From Paracyclopina nana (lineage: Eukaryota > Arthropoda > Copepoda > Cyclopoida > Cyclopettidae): a stretch of 64,000 nt of DNA. The stretch spans positions 6,324,001 to 6,388,000 of the forward strand of contig JAGUCH010000004.1 of NCBI GenBank assembly GCA_019096065.1, written 5' to 3'. Below the pieces are notes generated by a model. The model worked only from the letters and a program-made list of their open reading frames with translations. It made no database searches and was not told where the DNA came from. Made by a program: the position numbers and the translations under genes. Positions 47,240 to 57,100 of this stretch are shown in pieces (the stretch's first letter is position 1; each line of letters opens with the position of its first letter).

Positions 47240-49723
47240 AAAGGTAACATATTAGTTAAGACTAGAAAAGATTATTTAAAGTTTGCTATACTTATGTTTG
47301 ATAAATAACTGTACATATTTAAATATGTTCCACGAAATCAGGTAATTTTCAGTCTTGTTTCTTTTTTTATAAAAAGCCTTTTTGAAAGGAGGCAGGTTTC
47401 TCCTTTTATGATTTTAAACATTCATCGAGAAAGCTCATGGTCTCATAGAATATATGATACCCAACACGTTTCACCTCGAATTTTGCTTTGATTCTTCTAA
47501 TTTCAGTAAGACGTAGAAAAATCACACTTTAAAAAAAAAGCAAGTCGCATTGTCAGCATCCGTAAATGTATCTTTTGTGGCTTTATCAGGTAGGATTTGG
47601 GATTTCAATTGTTCGAATGAAAGTCCTGTAAAATTCCACGTTGCCTACGCTACAAGCTTGAAGTAGATTTGATGTATGTAAGGCAGGCTTACGTCAGAGC
47701 TGTCGTGGTTCACTGCATTGTTGAGTAAATCATTTTGCTAGGTTCCATTCTTTTTTAACCTTTATCACAATCTGCAAGTTCGCGAGCAATCTGACGAGGA
47801 TAAATACATTCGTGGCAATTTATCTATTAGTAGCGGTGCTCTAGTGCTCATCCCACGCTCATATACTATATAGTACTATGTTATTTGTTGCCAAATTGGA
47901 CTTCCTGGACTTGAACTTGCGCGCCTCAACTTACACTTAACGAGCAGTGAACATTTTGATAAAAATATCTCCAATTAGAGCCAACTTCTTTTGGTATATG
48001 CCCCAAAACCACCACCACCACCAAAAGTGTGTGATGATTCATAACCCATTTTCCAGACAAGAGACTGGTCTACCTTGAACTTGGCACTTTGGCTACGAAG
48101 CTAAAATGCTGCAGGCAATTTAGCTGCATTAATAGACGACACAAGCACTGTGGGCTGCTTAAAAATGGAAATCTGGGAATTGAACCTTCACCAAAATAAG
48201 ATCAATTTGATTTCTAATTATGCCTGGAAATCTCGAGAGATTCAGAATCGTTTAGAGGAGCCAAAATTGATCAACGTTGCCTAAGTATCATCCTACAAAG
48301 TTTCCAAAGTAAACTTTTCAAGAGCTCTTTGGGAGCAGCTCCAAACTCTCATTTGACCACTTTTCGGTTATCCCCAGCATCCTTTTCACGGATATATAGA
48401 TAATGACTTTTTCAGCTCAGGAGATTTACTGCTTATACTTTTCCATTGTTTCAGCCCACTGTGGAAGGTCAACTGGAGCCAATTATGCCATAGTACATAT
48501 GCTATTTAAGGAAATGCACTTTGAATGTTTACAACATATATCCTATATAAATAAGAGACAGTTATTGCCATTCCTTTTTTTCAGAGAATCATTATAAAAT
48601 CTAATTAATTCAGCTTCTGCTGCATAATGAATTCATTGTAATTCTCAATTTTGGATAATCTCACTAAAGACTGATTCAAAACATAATAAGCTCATAAAAA
48701 AGACTCATAAGCTAGGATAATAATTCTAATTAGCGTTATTCATTTCAAGCAAATAAAACGAAGTTTATGCTTCTTTGTGTTCTTTCTGGCAACACAGCCC
48801 ACGTCTTCTATCTATCTCCACCCACATGTCACAGAATTCCATCTTTTTCACACCCCAAAACGTCATTCATTGCAGATAAAGCGCATTTTGCTGCTAATTA
48901 TGCTTTAGATGCAGCTGAAAGGTTCCTTCGAAGATAAGACTTTTAGATGGTCAGGGTCAAGGTCAATCATGTTTACTAATGGTCACTGCATTTGGTATAC
49001 TTGGCTGAAAATGACATTTCAAATGGATTATTGTGGCGTGGTCATCCTACATGTTGTTTTGGAATTCAGGTTTCAGCCCACACCGCAATGTACAATTTCA
49101 AAGCTCAAATCCGTTTTCACTACGCAGCACAATCATTTGATTATCTGGTCTACGGAGCAATTATTCGTACTGATTCTCTTGCTCTGGTGAATTTTCGGGA
49201 TATGAGACATCAAAAAGAGCCGTACTTTTCCCAAACTTCTTACGTAAGCATATACCTATATGATATTTATGTCATTTCGCCGACAAAAATAATATAGTGA
49301 AAAGCATTTTAAGCTTTTACGGTCATAGTAGCTGCAAAATAGAAGATTACAAAGGTTTGCAGTGATGCAGCTGGTTTTGGTAGTCGTGCAGTAATAAGTT
49401 TGGTGGCTTTGTGATGAGCGTGCATGAGCGCTCAAAAATCCATCGGGTCAAGCAAGCGTGATATTATTGTCAGTTCCATTGGAGATCAAGGAAGTGTTCG
49501 AAGCCACTCTACTACTGTAATAACTAACCAAAAACTGTAGCGAAATCTGCTTGTTGTGGCTTTCTTTCAACAGTCCGAAAATCTCTTCTCCTGGAGTATA
49601 ATTAGCAAACTTTAACGAGGTAAGTTCGCCTAAAAAAGCCCCCTTTTAATTATTTGTAGTGAATTCTTCCCCTACTTAACTTTGCCATTAAAACACGTCC
49701 TGATTTGGTGCTGCAATCACAAT
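47240..49723. other. Spacer between the foldback and the retrotransposon
   Basis: AT-rich with no supportable gene. Small ORFs at 48403-49297 lack start context, splice sites and family resemblance. Confidence 0.5.
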
Positions 49724-49728
49724 CAAAG

Positions 49729-49950
49729 TGTTCGGGACGGAGTTAATCCTCCCTACTGGTCAATCAAGTCAATCACGAAATAAAAACCATTGATGAAAAT
49801 TCTAGTGCACGTTTTATTATCACGAATATTTGGCGGTAACTATCACAATATACTCAGGTAATTACTGACAAGACATAGCATCATAACAACATATTCTGAC
49901 ATTAATTGAGCGGCTCAAGATGAGAAGGCCGACGGCCACTGGCCATTACA
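49729..49950 (-). repeat. 3' LTR of the BEL/Pao element
   Basis: 222 bp, TGTAATGG to GGGAACA-type ends on the element strand (TG...CA). It is flanked on the outside by CAAAG (49724-49728). It differs from the other LTR by two substitutions and one indel, outside the MITE. The stop codon of the third ORF is supplied by the first bases of this LTR. Confidence 0.93.
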
Positions 49951-52717
49951 GCTGCCCCTCCACGATCGATCCAGATGCAACGGTGAAGGGAACTGGGCGA
50001 TCGGCAAAGTCAAGGCCGTTCTCATCACGAACTAGGTCAAGGACCACATGTCCTTCAGCATCTTCCAGCAAGTCCAAGCCCATCATGTCATGTATATAGA
50101 ATAGTTTGTGGTGGAGCAAGCTGAAGATAGAGAACTTCTCTCGCAGCGCAAGCCAGTTTTCAGTCTTGTGGTGCTCCTTCTCGTGGCCAAGGTCCAGACA
50201 GAGGTCGCAACGCTTGAGCATCTGGTCGCAGACCTCGACGAGGTGATCCGATGAATTGCAATAGATGCACCTCAACAACCAGGATGAGCACTCCCCAGAA
50301 TCCGAAGGATGCTCCGGGCTTCCACAACGACTGCAGACGTGAGGATTGTATTGGCCAGGCCTGAGAAGATTCTTGACAAGATCCTTGTAGCTGAGTCCCT
50401 TCAAGGGTGCTCCGACATAGCTGAGGAAGTCCCGAATGTAGTTCTTCTTCAGGCCGAAAAGATCAAGGGAATATGGAATTCCTCTCAGCATGAACTTGCG
50501 AACGACAGTAGCCTCGTTGAGGGAGCACGAGGGGCTCGGAAGGATGTAGAACCAAGAAGGCTTGAGGGGGAGGCCGTCGGCAGTCAGGTTCTTGTAGTAG
50601 ACCTCGTTGCATCCAAAGGGCCTACGGTCAACATCGGTGGATGGAATGTGGCATATCCCAGGTTTGTTACGAACTAAGTCCATTCCATAATGAACGAAAC
50701 GGAGGCAGTCTGCTCTCATGTCGTAGTTGTGCAACTCCATGAAGCGAGTGCCGAAGGCAAAGCTGGCCACCACAGGAAGAGTTCCAAGCGTCCAAGCATA
50801 GAGCTGAACTCTCCAGTTCCATTCGTTGAAAGGGCCACTGGAGTCGTCGTCCTCGGGGTTCAGGACCAGCAAGTCATCAATGTTGGGCCTCTCCTTGAGC
50901 TGCTTGGACCGATACTCAACGAATGGCACCGTCGGTGAGTCCAATTTGGCAGCTGCAAAGGTCAGGCCACCCTGCATTTCAGCTGCAGGAACTCCGGGTT
51001 GAGGAAAGAGCAGCATCGTGAGCAAGGTTGCGTCAACTCGATTGGTGATTTCTATCCCCATATGCTCGTATCTCTTTTCGTCATGTATAGAGAACTGGAC
51101 CTTCCTGATCTTGGGGTCTTCCAACATCTTGACGATTTCATCAGGGATAGCAGCTCCCCTGGCCTTGGTGCCTTGGCCTCCATACAGAGTGCGGACGATC
51201 AACATGATCCCCACCGGAGCAAAGACCAGGAAATTGGTGAAACATCCTTTCCTGCGACTTGAACCGCATGGAAACCCGAACCTCTTCAAGGCCGAGTCGG
51301 TCCAATTGAGAAAAGCCGTGGCACAAATGGCGTGGCCCTTAACTGAGCAGAAGAATCCGTTCTTCATGAGGAGCTTGCGCACGGTGCTCCAATCAGAATC
51401 CTTCTCCAAGACCACGAAATCTCGACGGCGGTCCTTGCGGTGGTTGTCCCAAGGACCAGCTCCCATCTGGAGATCACAGAGAGCCCTTTGAAGCTCGTAG
51501 CACAAGTGGCGATCCTTGACATCGCGCAGAATGAGTCTGTCATCAGGTAGCTCCACCAAATTGTTCATTAAGCACCCAGCTTTTCCGCAGAGTGGCACAG
51601 GACGATAGCTCTTGAAGATCGCCAAGGCCTGCCGACAATGTGGCACCTTGTTCATTACAGGTTTGACAACAGGTGCCTTGATCAGCTGCTGCGTCAGTGG
51701 AGCATTGTGGGAGGAGTCACCCAATCTCTCGAGAGCTCCTCCGCGCGCAGCCAATGCGGAGTCTTTGGCGAGCTCGGACCAATAGCCCTTTACCCAGTTT
51801 GGAAGGGGGTCGTCAGACTGGCGAGGCAAGGCTTCAATGACCTTGGCGTGATTGGAGCAGCCTTCGGTCTTCAGCTTGTCGGCCCTCAGAGTGAGCTGAT
51901 GAGCGTGAATTCGCTCCAGGACGAGAGTGAGGCCCTTAAAGGTGCCAGCAGCAATGGCCTTTCTCTCAGCTGTCAGCTCGCTCAGGGTGAATGGCTTGAC
52001 GCCCAGAGTGATGCACTCCTCCAGATACCGACGGTAGATCGCGTACAGATCTGGCTGAACAATTTGAAGCACTTTCACTGATGGCACGCCGGATTCCAAA
52101 AGTCCAAGTCTATACATGTCCTTGTCAAGAGCAAGGTAGGCATCATGGTGACGATCGGCCTGACTGCGCTGCTCACGGGGAACAGGCGGCCCGTAAGAGG
52201 TGGAGTGCCCAAGGCACAGCAGACTGCCGTCAGAATAGCAGTCAAGGAGCTCCGGCCCACGAAGTTTGGCGAATTTGTCCTTGAATCGAGCCATGGAAGC
52301 TCCAGCAGCCTCGGCAGATGATCGTCGTTCCTCGTCGAGAGCCCGCCGTCGGCCAGGATCGACTTCCGGAACTACAGGCAAGTCTGGAAAGGGCAAAAAT
52401 ATTAATGGAACGTCCTCAAGGAATTTTGGGTCTTCTTGAGGCAGGGTGACTTGAAAGACAACGTCTTCTTCATCGCTGGTTCCATATTCCACCAGTCGGG
52501 ACTTTTTGCGAGGAACGGAAGTTCTGGAGGTTTGAGGTGAGTCGAAATCTTCGGTTTCAGAGTCAGAGGTGCGATCGAGGTTTCTTTGGGATGATTTTCG
52601 CCGAGAAGTGCTCGGCTCATCTTCTGCTTCAGTCGAGGCCAAGGACCCGCGGTCGGGTTCATGACGTCGGCATGAAGCAGAAGGCTCAGATCTCTTACCT
52701 CGACTAGATTTGCTCAT
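49946..52717 (-). CDS. BEL/Pao third ORF with zinc knuckles, env position
   Basis: A 923-aa ORF from ATG at 52717, ending in a TAA that overlaps the 3' LTR. It occupies the place of env but has no signal peptide or TM helix. Residues 1-110 are Ser/Arg/Glu-rich and disordered. The middle is globular. Around two thirds of the way along, MLEDPKIRKV...SIHDEKRYE...RVDATLLTMLLF follows the spacing of exonuclease motif II and the next aspartate in WRN/EXD/Egalitarian-type 3'-5' exonucleases, but no DxE first motif is visible. Near the C-terminus are three knuckles, CX2CX4HX6C, CX2CX4HX4C and CX2CX4HX4H. An RNA/DNA-binding accessory protein is the best inference. The frame is open back to 53176, overlapping integrase by 187 nt in the -1 frame. 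Function is unknown. Confidence 0.7.
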   Translation of the reverse strand: MSKSSRGKRSEPSASCRRHEPDRGSLASTEAEDEPSTSRRKSSQRNLDRTSDSETEDFDSPQTSRTSVPRKKSRLVEYGTSDEEDVVFQVTLPQEDPKFLEDVPLIFLPFPDLPVVPEVDPGRRRALDEERRSSAEAAGASMARFKDKFAKLRGPELLDCYSDGSLLCLGHSTSYGPPVPREQRSQADRHHDAYLALDKDMYRLGLLESGVPSVKVLQIVQPDLYAIYRRYLEECITLGVKPFTLSELTAERKAIAAGTFKGLTLVLERIHAHQLTLRADKLKTEGCSNHAKVIEALPRQSDDPLPNWVKGYWSELAKDSALAARGGALERLGDSSHNAPLTQQLIKAPVVKPVMNKVPHCRQALAIFKSYRPVPLCGKAGCLMNNLVELPDDRLILRDVKDRHLCYELQRALCDLQMGAGPWDNHRKDRRRDFVVLEKDSDWSTVRKLLMKNGFFCSVKGHAICATAFLNWTDSALKRFGFPCGSSRRKGCFTNFLVFAPVGIMLIVRTLYGGQGTKARGAAIPDEIVKMLEDPKIRKVQFSIHDEKRYEHMGIEITNRVDATLLTMLLFPQPGVPAAEMQGGLTFAAAKLDSPTVPFVEYRSKQLKERPNIDDLLVLNPEDDDSSGPFNEWNWRVQLYAWTLGTLPVVASFAFGTRFMELHNYDMRADCLRFVHYGMDLVRNKPGICHIPSTDVDRRPFGCNEVYYKNLTADGLPLKPSWFYILPSPSCSLNEATVVRKFMLRGIPYSLDLFGLKKNYIRDFLSYVGAPLKGLSYKDLVKNLLRPGQYNPHVCSRCGSPEHPSDSGECSSWLLRCIYCNSSDHLVEVCDQMLKRCDLCLDLGHEKEHHKTENWLALREKFSIFSLLHHKLFYIHDMMGLDLLEDAEGHVVLDLVRDENGLDFADRPVPFTVASGSIVEGQL
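49951..49962 (-). other. Putative polypurine tract
   Basis: On the element strand GGAGGGGCAGC immediately precedes the 3' LTR, the expected site of plus-strand priming. It is imperfect because of two C/T-type interruptions. Confidence 0.5.
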
Positions 52718-52989
52718 TTTGTTGATCACGGGAAAATGGCGTCCTTCCGCTTCGGTGGTTGTTGACAAACTGAAGCTTCTAGAATGCCGCGTCACTCGAG
52801 GGGGCGACCAGAAAAAGAGGAACGCAGTCAGCCGCGTGCCGCCAAAACAGCCCACCCGATCACGCGCAGACTGTGTGGTGCAATGTTTACGTGTTACTCT
52901 GTTGTGTAGTTTTCGCCGCGCCCCCGCTGCCACGAAAACAACAACAAAAACACCGAGGCTGCGAGGACAAGTTCTTTCTAGGAAGAGTG

Positions 52990-54111
52990 CTACTGGTTGG
53001 AAAGCTGTGAGGTCACTTCGAGGGAGTTGGCAATTTCTCTCAACCTCGACCAGCCACTGTCTGACGAGAGCAGGTCGTCTTCTAGGCCCAACGGCTGTTT
53101 GTCGTCGTTGGGCCCTGCGGCCAAAAAATGATCCAGGGCTGGTTGATCTGCAATCCAGTCCAACGGCACCAACCACTGAGCTCCTCTATCGAAACACTTA
53201 GGAGTTCCATTGGAAGGGTCCACTACCCGAACCCAGGCCCGATGCACTATGCCATCGTTGCCTTCTTTAACTTTCTCTATGATGCCTAAAGGCCACTCAT
53301 CTCTTTTCAGAAAATATTTCTTGTCCAATACAGCCACAACGTCATTCTCCTGCAGGTTGCGGCGATGATTTTGCCATTTTGCCATCCTTCTCAGTTCCAG
53401 TGACAGCACCTCTGCAAACACTTCCCACAGCCCCTGCACATGTTTGTCTCGCTGAGCTAAACAGCCAGGATGGTCGACAACCTCTTCGACTGGAATTGAC
53501 GGAACTAGTTGTCCAGGTGGCCCTGAGGTCAAGAAGTGCGAGGGGGTGATGTAGTAATCTTCCACCATTCCCAATGGTCGAGAGTTGACTAAGGCTTCGG
53601 ATTTGACCACCGCAGTAATAAACTCTTCAATGGTGGCCTCGCTCTTGTCGAACACTCGGCTCAAGGCCTTCTTCCAGGACTTGACGGCCGCCTCGGCCGC
53701 CCCATTGAAGTGAGGTGCTCGTGGAGGACTGAAAGTCCAGCTGAGGACTCCAATGCTTGTGGCACTTCGACGAAGTCTGTCCCAGTCCAAGGACAACATC
53801 TTGGATACAAAACGATGATAACCGGGATCCGCTGCTCCTCTGAAATTGGTTCCATGGTCAGAACGTATGTGTTTGGGGCAGCCCCTCCTTGCCACAAACC
53901 GTTCCAGGCCTCTCCAAAGAGCATCAGCAGTGAGTTCTTCTAACACCTCGGTGTGGACTGCTTTCACATGGAGACAAACTATGATGAGTATGTGGCGCTC
54001 CACAAGACTGCGTCGACATCTCAAATAAAAAGGGCCTGCTAGATCCATGGAGCAGTACTTGAAGGGCAACAGCTCCGTGAGTGGAATTGCGTGAGCAGGT
54101 AGTGGGCCCAT
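52990..54111 (-). CDS. BEL/Pao integrase, separate frame
   Basis: 373 codons from ATG at 54111. It contains the integrase catalytic core: first Asp in MDLAGPF, second Asp in RSDHGTNFRG, and Glu in HFNGAAEAAVKSWKKA, followed by the BEL-type C-terminal domain (LKRDEWPLGIIEKV). The zinc-binding HHCC part lies at the end of the preceding ORF, in another frame. The break coincides with a run of seven C on the element strand (54114-54120). The ATG is probably not a natural start; the domain should be the continuation of pol. Confidence 0.92.
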   Translation of the reverse strand: MGPLPAHAIPLTELLPFKYCSMDLAGPFYLRCRRSLVERHILIIVCLHVKAVHTEVLEELTADALWRGLERFVARRGCPKHIRSDHGTNFRGAADPGYHRFVSKMLSLDWDRLRRSATSIGVLSWTFSPPRAPHFNGAAEAAVKSWKKALSRVFDKSEATIEEFITAVVKSEALVNSRPLGMVEDYYITPSHFLTSGPPGQLVPSIPVEEVVDHPGCLAQRDKHVQGLWEVFAEVLSLELRRMAKWQNHRRNLQENDVVAVLDKKYFLKRDEWPLGIIEKVKEGNDGIVHRAWVRVVDPSNGTPKCFDRGAQWLVPLDWIADQPALDHFLAAGPNDDKQPLGLEDDLLSSDSGWSRLREIANSLEVTSQLSNQ

Positions 54112-57100
54112 GTGGGGGGGTAACTCGACAAGTTTCTTTCTCGCACACTTTGAACACCTTTTTTAGAATACTGTCCATTGTTCTTCTAGCGCTGGCCATC
54201 CACACAGTCTCTTGAGCCTTGACAAGGTACTGAGTGCGGCTCAGACCGTGGCCCATCTTCAAGTGAAGCTCCTGCAAATAAAGCTTTCCCAGGGTGGAGT
54301 GAGGCAGGATCAAGTTCATTTTTCCAATCCAGCTCGCTTTGGCAGCCATCAACCTGCCCTTGTGCCGAAGCTCTCCATGAGGCCCTATCGTGGGATCAAG
54401 GGGTGCCAACTTGGAGCCTTTCTTCCACTCTCGACGAGAGTGCAGGTAATCTAGATCACCTTTAAAAGCCTTCCTCTGGAAGTAGACAGCTAGTCTCATC
54501 TCGGCGATGTACAATTCTGCTTCACTAAGTTCAGTCCTTGGCCAGCTTCTAATCTTTTCTCTAGTGCGCTTGACAAATCGCAGAGCATACGCAAAGACTC
54601 TGACAGCTCTGCCATACTTGCTGAATCTTTTCAGGTCCAACGGACAGTCGTTGTCAGATTTTGCCCAAATGTCCTTCACGTATTCAGCAGGCAGTAAATG
54701 CTGTGGCACAAAGTTCATGCCGATGGCCAACGCAGTGACTACGTGTTCTGCTGAGATTCTGCTTTCTTCTTGAGTGAGGCAGCCATGCAATACAAGGGTG
54801 GTTTCTACTCGATGAGCTTCAACTGTCTCCAGGAAATTCACCACCCTGGGAGTAATTTCTCCTTGCTTGAAGTCCCCAGGGAACACCTTCTTGGCCTTCT
54901 TCATGGCAGCTCTCTTCACTTGCTCTCTAGTGAGCTTGTCTGCCTGGATTTTCAAGTAGTCGAAAGCCAAATCGTCATCACTCACTTCTATTTTCATTTC
55001 AGGCCACTCACACTCGTCGAGCTGCAGGAATGGGGGGCCTTCGACCCAGAGGTCGCACTCTGACAGTTCCGTTACAGTCAGGCCTCGCGTGGGTTTGTCT
55101 GATGGATTTAATTTCCCTGGCACATGTCTCCAAGTGTTTGACTTAGTTTTCTGATAAATATCAGTGACTCGTCGAGCCACCCAGCCTTTCCAGGCATGAG
55201 CTGGCTTGGAGATCCAAGTGAGGGCGGTGGAGGAATCCGTCCAGATGTAAAACCTTTTGACCTCATTGAACTCGGCCCTGACAGAGTCCAACAATCTCGA
55301 CCCGATAACACACGAGGTCAGTTCCTTTTCGGGCATGGAACAATTCTCAGACAATGAGGCCAGTTTTTTCCTTGAACACATGATGGTCGACAGAGTTCTG
55401 CCTCCTAATTCCTTGGAGACATAGTACGATACAGCGGCATGAGCAGCTTCGGAGGCATCAGTGAAGAGATGGATCTCGTTATCCGATCCGGACCTCCTTG
55501 AAAAAGGCCTCGGAATTCTGATGACCTCTAGCCTCAGCAGGTCTGCCACGTAAGTTTTCCATTTTTCCATTACATCGTTCAGTTCTCTGCTCTCGAACAT
55601 TTCCAGACAAGTGTCCCAATCTATTTTATAAATTGGCCTGAGAGCTACCACTCTTTGGATGAGCAACTTTGGCACCACAGTGACCGGGTCCAAAAGGCCT
55701 AGAGGGTCATACAGTGATGGAGTATACTTCGACATGATCCTCAAGGTGAGGGGCTGATTTTCGTATGGTTCGTACGACGGGGCCTTAAACACTATTTGAT
55801 CAGCAACTGTATCCAGGTACATGCCCAAGGCCTTGGTGACGGGGTCGCCCTCGGACTCGAGGCTCAACCCGGTCAATCTACAATCGTCTGGAACTTCTGC
55901 GAGGACCTCAGGATGGGAGCTGCCCCATTTGCGGAAAGGAAGACTCCCCAGCTCCCCTAGCTCCTTGAGTTGTCTGACAGCCTCCCTGGCCTCGTCGAGG
56001 CTGGGCAAGGAGGCACACACATCGTCAACATAGAGTGACTCGTTGAGGATCTTGTGCGCCAAGGGGTAAGTCTCTTTATGTAAATCAGCCAGATACCTGA
56101 CTCCAAATGCCGCCATGAATGGAGCTGAGGTGGTGCCAAACAACACGCTGTTGGCTTCATAGTATTTTTCTTGCCAATAAAACCGGTGGTACTTCCGATC
56201 TTCTTGATGTAGTCCAAACTGTAAAAACATTTTTGAGATGTCAGAGATGAGTAAAATAGGGTGCTTGCGGGCATTTAGGAGAATGTAAAATATATCCTTC
56301 TGCAACTTTGGGCCAGAGAGCAATGCGTCATTTAAGGATTTGCCGTGATGTTCCCTTGATCCATCAAAGACAGGTCTGACAGGCATGGATGGCTTGTCCT
56401 TGCGAGTGACCAGCAGCCAGTCCAAAAAATACCCAAAACGAATGGCATCAATCTCAGGATCTAGAACTCGCACGAATCCCAGTTCTAACCACTCTCTAAG
56501 CTCTTCTGAAGCCTTCTTGTGAGCATGAGGTTGATGTAGCTTCAATTTTCTCTCCAGGCGAGTAGTGCTCCTGACTACGTCATCTACATTGCAGATAAAA
56601 TTGGGCCCTCCTTCTCTCCAGGGGCTCCTGACATGGATCCTCTTCTTGTCATCAATAAAAATTGAGTTTGCCACAATTTCCAAGGCCCTTTGTTCACTGA
56701 GGCTCATGAGCTTTTCCATGTCGGGTTGGTCAATGATTCCGACGGAATCCAGCTCCCAAAGCTTTTTCAACAGCTCCTCGGGTGGAGGGGGGTTGACAAC
56801 CCCGCACTCGCGACAAGCTTGTGCTGGGTCTTCCAATGTGCCACCAGATAGGAAGTTAACCTGTCTGGGCATCACTCCTTCCAAGGAGTTAGCTTTGGGG
56901 TCAGAATAGATCACTACGCGGCCCAACAGAGTATCCTTCACGTAGGGTTCTCCCACTTGGTGATGAACAACTGCGGTGGCCTCCATGAGCAGATATTGGT
57001 CGATTCCGATGAGAATTTGAGGTGGTTGATTGCTCCTGTAGACAGGAAGATCAAGCTTAGCCAAGAAACCAAATTTTTGTTTCAGTTGCTCAAGAGGAGG

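Noticed and set aside
52718-53176. GTG-initiated extension of the third BEL/Pao ORF
   Set aside because: It overlaps integrase in another frame and its composition looks like a shadow; the first ATG at 52717 is preferred, with frameshifting noted as a possibility.
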